A stretch of 64,000 bases of DNA from Aliivibrio fischeri. Its GTDB lineage: Bacteria; Pseudomonadota; Gammaproteobacteria; Enterobacterales; Vibrionaceae. Numbering within the stretch: position 1 is the stretch's first letter; every line of letters starts with the position of its first letter. Below are positions 8,598 to 16,065 of the stretch, piece after piece. The translations under genes and the position numbers were made by a program. The notes below the pieces were generated by a model. It made no database searches. It was not told where the DNA came from and was given only the letters and a program-made list of their open reading frames with translations. The stretch covers positions 62,001 through 126,000 of the forward strand of contig NZ_WOBR01000010.1 in NCBI RefSeq assembly GCF_009727955.1, in the 5' to 3' direction.

Positions 8598-9725
8598 TTA
8601 TAACTCAACCTCATCGCATATAAATAAAACCTCAGTAGAGATTTGATACGTCGCCCCTGATTTCACCCCATCAGAATGCACTTTTATTTTCTCAAATAAA
8701 TCAGGTACTAGTTTATCTTTTAGTGATTTGTGTAATCCATTAAGCGATTGACGAACAAAATCTTTGGTTAATGTTGCCAACTCTGCATGATCTTTTTGTC
8801 GCCACTGCCCTTCATCTTCTAAGCCCATGGTTTTATATAAACGCACATCCGCTTTCATTTTATCAAGAACACCCAAGTAATCTGTCGTTTGTGTTTTATC
8901 GTCTTCAAAGTAACGATCCAACGTCGCTTTACGGCTATCCTTAGATAAAAAGAACAGATAAATAGCGAGGTGTTTACTGGTTAATGGGATTTTCACCCCT
9001 GCTACTTCCACCGTTTTTTCTTTCGTTGAAATACTCACTCTAACTTGAGTGTTATTGGCACTATTTAACGCCGACACGGTTTTAGAAAATGAATGTGTTT
9101 CCATTTGATTAATAATGCACTCATCCACCTGACGACGCATGCGAACAAACGGAATTTCAGCTAACGTTACCGTCGCCTCTTTCGCATTAATGGCTTCCCC
9201 CTGCTTACCTTGAATAAAACAGTCAACAGGCGTTGGATAATAAAAATCGCTGACAAACTCAAACTCATCATCCACAAACACATGGCTTAACACATCTTGC
9301 TCACGACCATACAAAGACATGGCATAACCCATGTAAAATGCCATGGTTTTACGGCCGCCCGCAATAGAGGCGTGAATAGCCACCTCATTATCTTGAGTTA
9401 ACAATGCCACTTTACGTGTAATAAAATCCGCCATAATGGATTGATCATCAACGCCTTTCGCATCCACAAGCGCATTGCCATTATCATCGGTAATCACCCA
9501 GATATGATCAGAGTTAAAAGCAATGGGCGGCAATTGATAATCAGCCATTAACTTATCCCAATACCCTTGTATGAACAGCCCTTCTTTAAGCGTCTGTTTT
9601 GAATTTTCGGTGGTAATAACATACACAACTTCAGGAATAGGTTTACCTTGCGTATACAGGGCGTAAATCGTCTCAGTTAATACTTGGGGACTGGCGCCAG
9701 TAACGGCGATAAGGATGTTTTTCAT
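8598..9725 (-). CDS. CARF-domain CRISPR-associated protein, NE0113 (Csm6-like/ring nuclease) family
   Basis: A 375-aa protein. The N-terminal half (about 1-195) has the hallmarks I associate with the Cas_NE0113/TIGR02584 CARF family: VTGASPQVLTETIYAL at the start, and HASIAGGRKTMAFYMGYA followed by FVDDEFE. CARF folds bind cyclic oligoadenylates, and some cleave them. The C-terminal part (about 200-375) is alpha-rich with a winged-helix-like segment (LTSKHLAIYLFFLS) and is not assignable with certainty. An RQSLNGLH sequence (R325-H332) fits the loose Rx4-6H HEPN pattern, but this may be chance. No CRISPR array, cas10 or cyclase is present in the window. It is the last gene of the minus-strand defence island, 85 bp behind the short GTPase. 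It may act with those GTPases, or may serve a type III system elsewhere in the genome. Confidence 0.8.
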   Translation of the reverse strand: MKNILIAVTGASPQVLTETIYALYTQGKPIPEVVYVITTENSKQTLKEGLFIQGYWDKLMADYQLPPIAFNSDHIWVITDDNGNALVDAKGVDDQSIMADFITRKVALLTQDNEVAIHASIAGGRKTMAFYMGYAMSLYGREQDVLSHVFVDDEFEFVSDFYYPTPVDCFIQGKQGEAINAKEATVTLAEIPFVRMRRQVDECIINQMETHSFSKTVSALNSANNTQVRVSISTKEKTVEVAGVKIPLTSKHLAIYLFFLSKDSRKATLDRYFEDDKTQTTDYLGVLDKMKADVRLYKTMGLEDEGQWRQKDHAELATLTKDFVRQSLNGLHKSLKDKLVPDLFEKIKVHSDGVKSGATYQISTEVLFICDEVEL

Positions 9726-9761
9726 TAGAGCTCAAGTAAAGGAAATATTACAATTTAAAAA

Positions 9762-9780
9762 GAGGACTATTATAATCCTC
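9762..9780 (-). promoter_or_regulatory. Small hairpin and perfect TATAAT between the short GTPase and the CARF gene
   Basis: On the minus strand GAGGA and TCCTC close an 8-bp stem (with one G-U pair) followed by five T residues, like a weak terminator. The same segment contains an exact TATAAT (9774-9769), but no good -35 box is visible. It may be an attenuator or a promoter for the CARF gene, so co-transcription with the GTPases is not certain. Confidence 0.4.
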
Positions 9781-9810
9781 ATTCAAATATTAATAAAAAT
9801 AATTCATCAA

Positions 9811-10491
9811 TTAACCAATTGTTCTTCTATTCTTAGGCATGTTATCTATTAACAAATCAAGTAGAGCATCAACATTATAGTTATTTTCAGCTGAATAATA
9901 CACAGGCTTAATAATATCAACACCTGTAGCCTCTTTAACTCGACTCTGTATCGATATTACTTGAGCGTCTAAAAACTCTTTTAATCTTTCTTTAGGTTTA
10001 TTATTTAAACTATCCCAATGCCTTCCTTTCATTGCCATATCAGCTTGATTAATAGCAACTAGTACTCTTTCTCTTTGGATATTAGGAACAATAACTTCAT
10101 TTATTAATTTGTAATTTGTCCCCATATCTCTATTTGAACCTTCAATTATTATTAAAACCATATCTATAAAACCATAATTATTTGAATCTAAAGAATATGT
10201 TTTATAAAGCAAATCAATAATTTTCTTACTATGTATTTGGTCTTGTTTAATTCCATCCCCCAATCCTGGGGTATCCCATAATCTCAAACAATCATTTAAT
10301 GTATAACTGTTTAAACCCATTGTTTCAGGTTCGACACCACGACCTACTTCCGCTAAGCTTTTATTAAATATAGAGTTTATTGTTGTAGATTTCCCTGCTC
10401 CCGTAACCCCTGTTATCATTATATCTAATGGTGTAACATCCATTATCTTTATATTATTGTTCAAATCATGTTTTCGGTAGTTTTTAAACAT
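9811..10491 (-). CDS. Short P-loop GTPase (YfjP/Era-like), tandem paralogue
   Basis: A 226-aa GTPase. G1 is GVTGAGKST (about residues 28-36), G3 is DTPGLGDG, and G4 is NQAD in place of the usual NKxD. The sequence is clearly paralogous to the 330-aa gene just upstream: both share GVDPETM/GVEPETM, the NQADMAMKGRHWDSLNNKP region and KEATGVDI. Unlike that paralogue, it ends soon after the GTPase domain and lacks the glycine-rich C-terminal tail. It starts four bases after the paralogue's stop, so the two are almost certainly co-translated. The family resembles the 50S ribosome-binding-type GTPases found in E. coli prophages (YfjP, YeeP). A defence function is inferred from location only. The gene is unusually AT-rich compared with the neighbouring mcrC. 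Confidence 0.8.
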   Translation of the reverse strand: MFKNYRKHDLNNNIKIMDVTPLDIMITGVTGAGKSTTINSIFNKSLAEVGRGVEPETMGLNSYTLNDCLRLWDTPGLGDGIKQDQIHSKKIIDLLYKTYSLDSNNYGFIDMVLIIIEGSNRDMGTNYKLINEVIVPNIQRERVLVAINQADMAMKGRHWDSLNNKPKERLKEFLDAQVISIQSRVKEATGVDIIKPVYYSAENNYNVDALLDLLIDNMPKNRRTIG

Positions 10492-10495
10492 AAAA

Positions 10496-11488
10496 TCAAA
10501 ACCAACTAAAAATAGAAGAAACTACTGATTTAAAAGCCCCTACAACTGCACCAGTAACCTTACCAATAGCTTCACCTGTTTTCCCCATTCCTAAAATATC
10601 ACCTAATTCTTTTCCTATTTTTCCACCAACTTTTGATGTTTCTACTATAGTTTCCACAAATGATTTTTGTATTTCCGCGGTATAATTTTTAATTTCATCA
10701 TTATCAGACCACATATTTTTATCATCTGATGTAGTATTAACATATACTAATCTTTTATCTAACGGTGTATTTTTAACAATAAAATAAAGTAATTTGGATA
10801 AATTATAAGGTCTTTGTTCCTCGCCTTCATCTTTAAAACCTGCTGAATAGTAAATAGGTTTAATATCAACACCTGTCGCTTCTTTCACTCTATTTTTTAC
10901 TGATTCTACTTTTTCTTCCAAGAAACTAACTAATTTAGGTTCTGGTTTATTATTTTGAAAGTCCCAATATCGACCTTTCATTGCTACATCAGCTTGATTT
11001 ATTGCTATTAAAATTCTGTCTTTTGGATTCTCTCCTAAATTTGGAATTATTACTGAATTAATCAGCTCATATGAAGTGCCTAGATCTCTACTTCCTCCAT
11101 CAAGAATAACCAAAACTAAATCAATTAACGGCAAACCGTTTTCATCCAATTCATTTAACTTTGAAATTATGCCTTTTGAATGTTGTATATCTTTTTCTTT
11201 ACCATCACCTAATCCTGGACTATCCCATAGAATTAAATTATCTAATTCATACTTTCTAATATCCATCGTTTCAGGGTCAACGCCCATGCCAACTTTTGCT
11301 ACATCCGTGTTGAACATTGCATTTATTGTTGAGCTTTTCCCACAGCCTGTTGCTCCAGTTATCATTAAATTTATTTTTTTATTTTTTAAATGCAATATAT
11401 TTGAGAAAAATTTCTGTTTTGTATGTTCATCTAAATTAGATGCATTCACATCATTTTCCATATCTTTAAAGATGTTATTCTCTTTCAT
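10496..11488 (-). CDS. P-loop GTPase with glycine-rich membrane-active-looking tail
   Basis: A 330-aa GTPase. G1 is GATGCGKSST (about 43-52), G3 is DSPGLGDG, and G4 is NQAD. The C-terminal 60 residues run from VETSKVGGKIGKELGD through GKVTGAVVGAFKSVV to a final IFSWF. That is a glycine/alanine-rich amphipathic stretch of the kind that inserts into or binds membranes, and it is absent from the shorter paralogue downstream. An AAGGA lies 13 bases before the ATG. Three copies of an 8-bp site lie 44-82 bp upstream, after the mcrC terminator, so this gene probably begins its own transcription unit with the second GTPase. A GTP-switch effector acting on membranes is an inference. Confidence 0.8.
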   Translation of the reverse strand: MKENNIFKDMENDVNASNLDEHTKQKFFSNILHLKNKKINLMITGATGCGKSSTINAMFNTDVAKVGMGVDPETMDIRKYELDNLILWDSPGLGDGKEKDIQHSKGIISKLNELDENGLPLIDLVLVILDGGSRDLGTSYELINSVIIPNLGENPKDRILIAINQADVAMKGRYWDFQNNKPEPKLVSFLEEKVESVKNRVKEATGVDIKPIYYSAGFKDEGEEQRPYNLSKLLYFIVKNTPLDKRLVYVNTTSDDKNMWSDNDEIKNYTAEIQKSFVETIVETSKVGGKIGKELGDILGMGKTGEAIGKVTGAVVGAFKSVVSSIFSWF

Positions 11489-11531
11489 TTTATTTATTTA
11501 TCCTTAATTTTAATTTTTCAATGAATTATAC

Positions 11532-11570
11532 AATATCAAAATCTATTGATATTTATGTTATTAATATCAA
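11532..11570. promoter_or_regulatory. Three copies of AATATCAA upstream of the GTPase pair
   Basis: AATATCAA occurs at 11532-11539 and 11563-11570 in direct orientation and at 11546-11553 as its inverse TTGATATT. Three exact 8-mers in 39 bp just upstream of the start codon suggest an operator, although the region is very AT-rich. Confidence 0.4.
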
Positions 11571-11677
11571 CTAAGACAACCATCACGCTTTGCGTTACTG
11601 ACCGATTAAACAATCACCTATTCGGTTAGTTGATAATAAAATAATCGCTGAAATTTTTATTTTTATAAGCTTACAAA

Positions 11678-11704
11678 AAAGCCAACTCGGTGTGAGTTGG
11701 CTTT
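11678..11704 (-). terminator. mcrC terminator
   Basis: AAAGCCAACTC (11678-11688) pairs perfectly with GAGTTGGCTTT (11694-11704), loop GGTGT. On the minus strand it is followed by six T residues. It separates mcrBC from the GTPase pair. Confidence 0.92.
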
Positions 11705-11735
11705 GTATATAAGGTAAGAATAATTTAGGGTTTAT

Positions 11736-13073
11736 TTAGCTGATAATACTACCAATACTAAAAACGAGCTTTTCTGGTTTATGCCATTTACTTTTATTAC
11801 CGCTGATCTCAAATGGCGTGATCCATAATTTATGGACATCATCTAAATCAAAAAAAGTCGGCAACGGCTGAGTAAAGTTGGCTTGCATTGGATAAATGAG
11901 CACTACATCATTGCCATGTTGCTCGTCTGCGTTTCTTTTAAGGTATTTCTTCGCATAAGCAAACATTTGATAAATATCAGATTGAGACAAATTGGCGTTG
12001 CTTATTTTGCTATCAAGAAGCTTCCATTTGGTGTCTAGCACTGCCACATTTCTCTTATCGTGTTTGATTAATAGATCAGGGCGAAGGCTGAACTTCCCTT
12101 TCTGTTGATACCTTGCCAAATGCTCCCCTGTGGCTTGCGTTTCTAATTGAAGTGTTGGATGCGATTGCGCCAACTCTGCCTTGATGATTTTAGCGACGTA
12201 ATCTTCAAACACCTTCTCCATTGGGAACAAGAGAGAAATCGCGTGATGATCTCCCTTCATGGTTTGTGGCGAGTAACCATTTAAGATCAACTGACACCAT
12301 TGCAATGGCACATCATAATGATTCATGCCTCGGCCTGATTTCACCTTCGAAAAATCCGATTTATGATCATGGCTTTTTGGCACTTCATGAAACACAAACT
12401 CTAACTCTTGCACTAGCTTTTGGTTGGCGGCACTGCGAGCCAGTGATTTCACATTGAGTAACGCTGAGTGAATCAAACGGTTTGCAGGTCTATCAAGCAA
12501 GAACTCATCATATTCACAGTAAAATTTGTGTTTATTGATAAAGTTATGACGAAGTTGCTTACCGACATTCAGCTTACCCTTTAAATACGCGAGATTGTCT
12601 TCACGGCGCACATAATCACTGCGTAATCCTCGTTTTACCAAGGCGTTTACCGAGTGTAAAAATTGCCCTATAAACACCTCAAGCAATGGCATTTTTTGAT
12701 AAGTGATGTTGGCACTGGCGGTTTGAATGTGGGAGAACCCTTTTAACGCCCTAAGCATGGTTAAGAGTGAAGCCCGCGCTTGGTCTTCTCCCTCTTCCTC
12801 ATTTGTGCTTTTGCCTATTTTTGGCAGCACTTCAATTTGAGTTTTATCGGGTGTGAAAATAACCCCTGCGTAGTTTTGTACTTGAAGCACTTCCATGCCA
12901 TCAAGACTGCGCAGCTTTAGTAACTTTCGCTCACTCTCATCCCCTAAGCACATACGCTTTAAATAATCGTAACTGCGTGCTGATACTTTTTGCACACGTG
13001 TATGCGCCTCGGCTCTGTCGTCTTTTGCGACAAAGCCAAACTCAAACAAGGTGATTTCTTTTTTCGCTTTCAT
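11736..13073 (-). CDS. mcrC: McrC-like nuclease subunit of a modification-dependent restriction system
   Basis: A 445-aa partner of the McrB GTPase, cleaving DNA that carries modified cytosine in the classical system. The N-terminal half matches the McrC family (VQNYAGVIFTPDKTQIEVLPKIG). The C-terminal region has the nuclease core in FSLRPDLLIKHDKRNVAVLDTKWK (about residues 337-358, shown here as one motif beginning FSLRPD and ending DTKWK), fitting a PD-(D/E)xK site. It follows mcrB by six bases and shares its transcript. It ends in a strong terminator. Target specificity is set by McrB and cannot be read from here. Confidence 0.9.
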   Translation of the reverse strand: MKAKKEITLFEFGFVAKDDRAEAHTRVQKVSARSYDYLKRMCLGDESERKLLKLRSLDGMEVLQVQNYAGVIFTPDKTQIEVLPKIGKSTNEEEGEDQARASLLTMLRALKGFSHIQTASANITYQKMPLLEVFIGQFLHSVNALVKRGLRSDYVRREDNLAYLKGKLNVGKQLRHNFINKHKFYCEYDEFLLDRPANRLIHSALLNVKSLARSAANQKLVQELEFVFHEVPKSHDHKSDFSKVKSGRGMNHYDVPLQWCQLILNGYSPQTMKGDHHAISLLFPMEKVFEDYVAKIIKAELAQSHPTLQLETQATGEHLARYQQKGKFSLRPDLLIKHDKRNVAVLDTKWKLLDSKISNANLSQSDIYQMFAYAKKYLKRNADEQHGNDVVLIYPMQANFTQPLPTFFDLDDVHKLWITPFEISGNKSKWHKPEKLVFSIGSIIS

Positions 13074-13079
13074 TACGCG

Positions 13080-14816
13080 TTACTTAATTGATGCATAAAC
13101 AGCAATATAGGCTTGTGGATTATCCCAAACCGAGTTTTCGCCATTAAACGACATTAAGGTGTAGCGTGTTTTGCTCTCTTCGTAGGTTTCTAAACCGTGC
13201 TCAGAACCAAACAATGAATCATAATATTCGTTATGAACTTTAACAAAGCGGAGCTCGTCTGATTTTTGATTATCACCTAATACAAGGCGGATCTTGTTCC
13301 AATCGTCATAGAAATACTCTTCTAGCAATGGGATGATTTTATTTTTAAACGCTGCTTTTAGCAGTTCGAAAGCTTTATCTTCGTCTTGCTCATTGTAAGC
13401 TGGAAATAAGAAGGCGTGACCTAAGGTATGCTCACGATCATATAAGGCTTCTATGCGTTTATTTAGGGCGTTAAGTAACCGAGTAAGATCGATACCTTTA
13501 ATCTGTTTGTTATTAAATAATTCAGGCTTTGGCATCATTTCGATAAAATCAAAACGACGACGCAGCGCGGTATCCATCATAGCGAGAGAGCGGTCAGCGG
13601 TGTTCATGGTGCCGATGATGTGCAAGTTATCGGGTACTGAGAACGTATCGCCAGAGTACGGTAACACAAGCTCTATTTCTTCTTCTGCCCCTTTACGCTT
13701 TGAGGGCTCAATAAGCGTAATCAACTCACCGAAGATCTTAGAGATGTTTCCTCGATTAATTTCGTCGATGACGAGGACGAAATTCTTGCGATCTATATGA
13801 ACCGTATCGGTTTGATTTGAATAGGCAGACAAATGCTTAATTAATGAAGAATAATATGGATTAAGACCGCCTTTTATTTCACGTTCATCATTAAATACCG
13901 CTTTTAACGTTTTTACACTCAATGAATGAGTTGAATCACCTTTGTCTTTCTCAAATCTAATCGTATTATTATCGACATCCGTAACAATAAAGAAAGTACG
14001 GATAGTATTAACCCTAATACCATTTTCATTTTGCGATAGCTCTGTAAGAAATTTCGCCCATAGTGAATCAAAATCACGGTCACTTTCTACGGTTTTAGTT
14101 ACTCGATATTTATCTGCGTCTTCTGAGATCGTTTTAAAAATGCCATCTTTTTCATAATAAGCTATTTGATTACCTTCAGTTTTAGCACTTAACCCTTCAA
14201 CAAATTCTTCATAACCATAACTTTGATGAAAGGTAACAAAGCGAATACGTTTATCGCCAACCAAACGGACATATTCGGCTTTTAATTCATCACGGTTAGT
14301 CCATGTAAACGTTGGTTCTGCGGCTTTTACTGCGGACTCCATGGTGTGATAAGTTTTACCTGTGCCCGGAGGGCCATAGAGGATTTGGTTTAGAGGTGAC
14401 ATGGTGTTTTCATTACTCGCGGTGAAAAATGGCTCAAGTGTGGCTTGTGATGGAGAAATAATTTTCTCGATTGTAAAACCCTGCTTAATCGCTTGTTGAT
14501 AAAAGCCCTCTACGTTTCCAACGCCCCATTGATTACTCACATAAATGGTTATGCCATCGTGAGTGAGTAAACGATCTTCTGCTTTATTGTAGAATCGGTT
14601 TTCAACATCACTGCTCTTACTTAACCTCTCATCGTACTCTTGCTGAGTAATAAATACGTTACCATTCTTATTTTGTAGAGATCCGGGAAATATTTGCTCT
14701 AGTTGCGCTAACGTAGCGTCATAGCGTTCGATATAAGTAGCAACAACAGCATGAACTAATCGGCCTTTTCCGTATACACTTTCTTCAAATTTATATTTTG
14801 TATTATCTCTTGCCAT
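13080..14816 (-). CDS. mcrB: McrB-like AAA+ GTPase of a modification-dependent restriction system
   Basis: A 578-aa motor protein. The C-terminal AAA+ module has Walker A YGPPGTGKTYHT (Lys154), Walker B with the McrB signature VIDEINRGNISKIFGE, and sensor-1 GTMNTADRS, followed by the arginine-finger segment ALRRRFDF. The N-terminal 140 residues are a separate domain (about 1-125) that should be the DNA-recognition part. It is not the classical E. coli McrB DNA-binding domain as far as I can see, so the modification recognised may differ. It is followed directly by mcrC and separated from hsdS by a terminator. Confidence 0.9.
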   Translation of the reverse strand: MARDNTKYKFEESVYGKGRLVHAVVATYIERYDATLAQLEQIFPGSLQNKNGNVFITQQEYDERLSKSSDVENRFYNKAEDRLLTHDGITIYVSNQWGVGNVEGFYQQAIKQGFTIEKIISPSQATLEPFFTASNENTMSPLNQILYGPPGTGKTYHTMESAVKAAEPTFTWTNRDELKAEYVRLVGDKRIRFVTFHQSYGYEEFVEGLSAKTEGNQIAYYEKDGIFKTISEDADKYRVTKTVESDRDFDSLWAKFLTELSQNENGIRVNTIRTFFIVTDVDNNTIRFEKDKGDSTHSLSVKTLKAVFNDEREIKGGLNPYYSSLIKHLSAYSNQTDTVHIDRKNFVLVIDEINRGNISKIFGELITLIEPSKRKGAEEEIELVLPYSGDTFSVPDNLHIIGTMNTADRSLAMMDTALRRRFDFIEMMPKPELFNNKQIKGIDLTRLLNALNKRIEALYDREHTLGHAFLFPAYNEQDEDKAFELLKAAFKNKIIPLLEEYFYDDWNKIRLVLGDNQKSDELRFVKVHNEYYDSLFGSEHGLETYEESKTRYTLMSFNGENSVWDNPQAYIAVYASIK

Positions 14817-14838
14817 TTTTCTTTATTCCAACCTAAAA

Positions 14839-14860
14839 AAGCACGCCATTTGACGTGCTT
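14839..14860 (-). terminator. hsdS terminator
   Basis: AAGCACG (14839-14845) pairs with CGTGCTT (14854-14860), with a T-run on the minus strand side. It lies in the 103-bp gap, downstream of mcrB's start in genome coordinates and upstream of hsdS's stop. Confidence 0.6.
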
Positions 14861-14919
14861 ATTATGTTTATAAGCGCCCTGTAGAGAATGATGACATGAC
14901 GCGTTTTATTTGTTTATTG

Positions 14920-16065
14920 TTATAACTGACCAGAAAAAGCTTTTTGGGAGAGTGCGTTGAATAAATGCATGTCATCTTCCTTCCCTATAAGTAAATTATC
15001 AATTAGCGCATAAATCTCTTGCCGTATCTCGATATACTTATTTTGTACTTTCATATCGGGGATCAACACTATCGTATCTTTAACCATTTTTGTGCTAATA
15101 GTATTGAGACCTGATGTAGTATTACTAGCTCTTGCCAGCTGCACTCTTCCTCCAGGGGAATTTATAAAATCCGCCAGGTAATGGGGAGAAACCAAATCAT
15201 TAATTACACGTACTCTAATAAGGTGATTTTGATGGATAATCGGGGAAATACTTCCATCCCAATTAGCACAACGACCGATTTCGTTTTTATTTCCGTGCCC
15301 CTCTACTACGAGTAGATCATCTGTAATCAGAGAAATTCGCTCCATTTCTTTCTGGGTAACTTGCATGGTTTTTATTTCAGACAAGTCTAATTTACCCCTA
15401 AATACATTGGCAACTCTCAAATAAGAACAAGTGACTGGTAGGCTCTCTCTTTTCTTTGAAACCTGAAGACCTCCTTGGACTTCTGCTATTTCAGAAATGA
15501 GCTTAACCTCCCATCCCTTCGGATTACTCACCGGATCACCAAACATATCCAAAAACACGCTGCGTAAGAACTCATCAGCAAGTTCGATAGCTTGCTTACG
15601 TTTTTGGCGAATTGCATCGGCTTTATCTAAAATCGCCGCAATACGTTTTTGTTTTTCTAATGGTGGTAGTGGGATTTTTATGGAATCTAAATTTTTTTTA
15701 TTCAACTTAGGCTGTGCTGATCCTGTTATGTATGGCTCAAGGTTAATACTGTTTATGTAATATGCAAGAAATCCAAGATCTACCTTACCATTACATTTCA
15801 AGACATGCGCATGATTATTTACCCAAAACTGCCCGCTAGCATGAAAAGCGATTGGTGTAGTACGAGATAATAAGTTATTCCCATCTTCACCAATTAAAAG
15901 ATAGTCGCCATCAAATAGAAAATCATCAACAAAATCTATAATACCTGAAGCACCGTAATATCTATACTTACCCGTTCTTCCATCTCGCTCAGATTGTTTT
16001 AGTGGAACTCGCTTAGCGTTACAATTCTCCACCAGTTCTCCTAAAGGTTTTATAGGCCAACTCAT
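14920..16065 (-). CDS. hsdS: Type I restriction enzyme specificity subunit HsdS
   Basis: A 381-aa DNA-recognition subunit of the type I complex. It has the usual two halves. The first target-recognition domain (about 1-130) ends in the conserved IPLPPLEKQKRIAAILDKADAI helix, a central spacer typical of HsdS. The second target-recognition domain spans about 185-320 and begins after NPKGWEVKLI. The start overlaps the hsdM stop by four bases, indicating coupled translation. The recognition sequence cannot be predicted from the protein. The two target domains look unlike each other, as expected. Confidence 0.92.
   Translation of the reverse strand: MSWPIKPLGELVENCNAKRVPLKQSERDGRTGKYRYYGASGIIDFVDDFLFDGDYLLIGEDGNNLLSRTTPIAFHASGQFWVNNHAHVLKCNGKVDLGFLAYYINSINLEPYITGSAQPKLNKKNLDSIKIPLPPLEKQKRIAAILDKADAIRQKRKQAIELADEFLRSVFLDMFGDPVSNPKGWEVKLISEIAEVQGGLQVSKKRESLPVTCSYLRVANVFRGKLDLSEIKTMQVTQKEMERISLITDDLLVVEGHGNKNEIGRCANWDGSISPIIHQNHLIRVRVINDLVSPHYLADFINSPGGRVQLARASNTTSGLNTISTKMVKDTIVLIPDMKVQNKYIEIRQEIYALIDNLLIGKEDDMHLFNALSQKAFSGQL

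Noticed and set aside
8598..9725. Idea that a CRISPR array lies next to the CARF gene
   Set aside because: I found no evenly spaced direct repeats of 20-40 bases anywhere near 8.4-11.5 kb. The gaps are short and contain only hairpins and the AATATCAA sites.
10496..11507. A 143-aa plus-strand frame across the long GTPase gene
   Set aside because: It is a shadow of the real minus-strand GTPase, which carries all G motifs.
14920..16065. Recombining hsdS locus with inverted specificity genes
   Set aside because: Only one hsdS gene and no invertase or partial hsdS copies are visible in the window.
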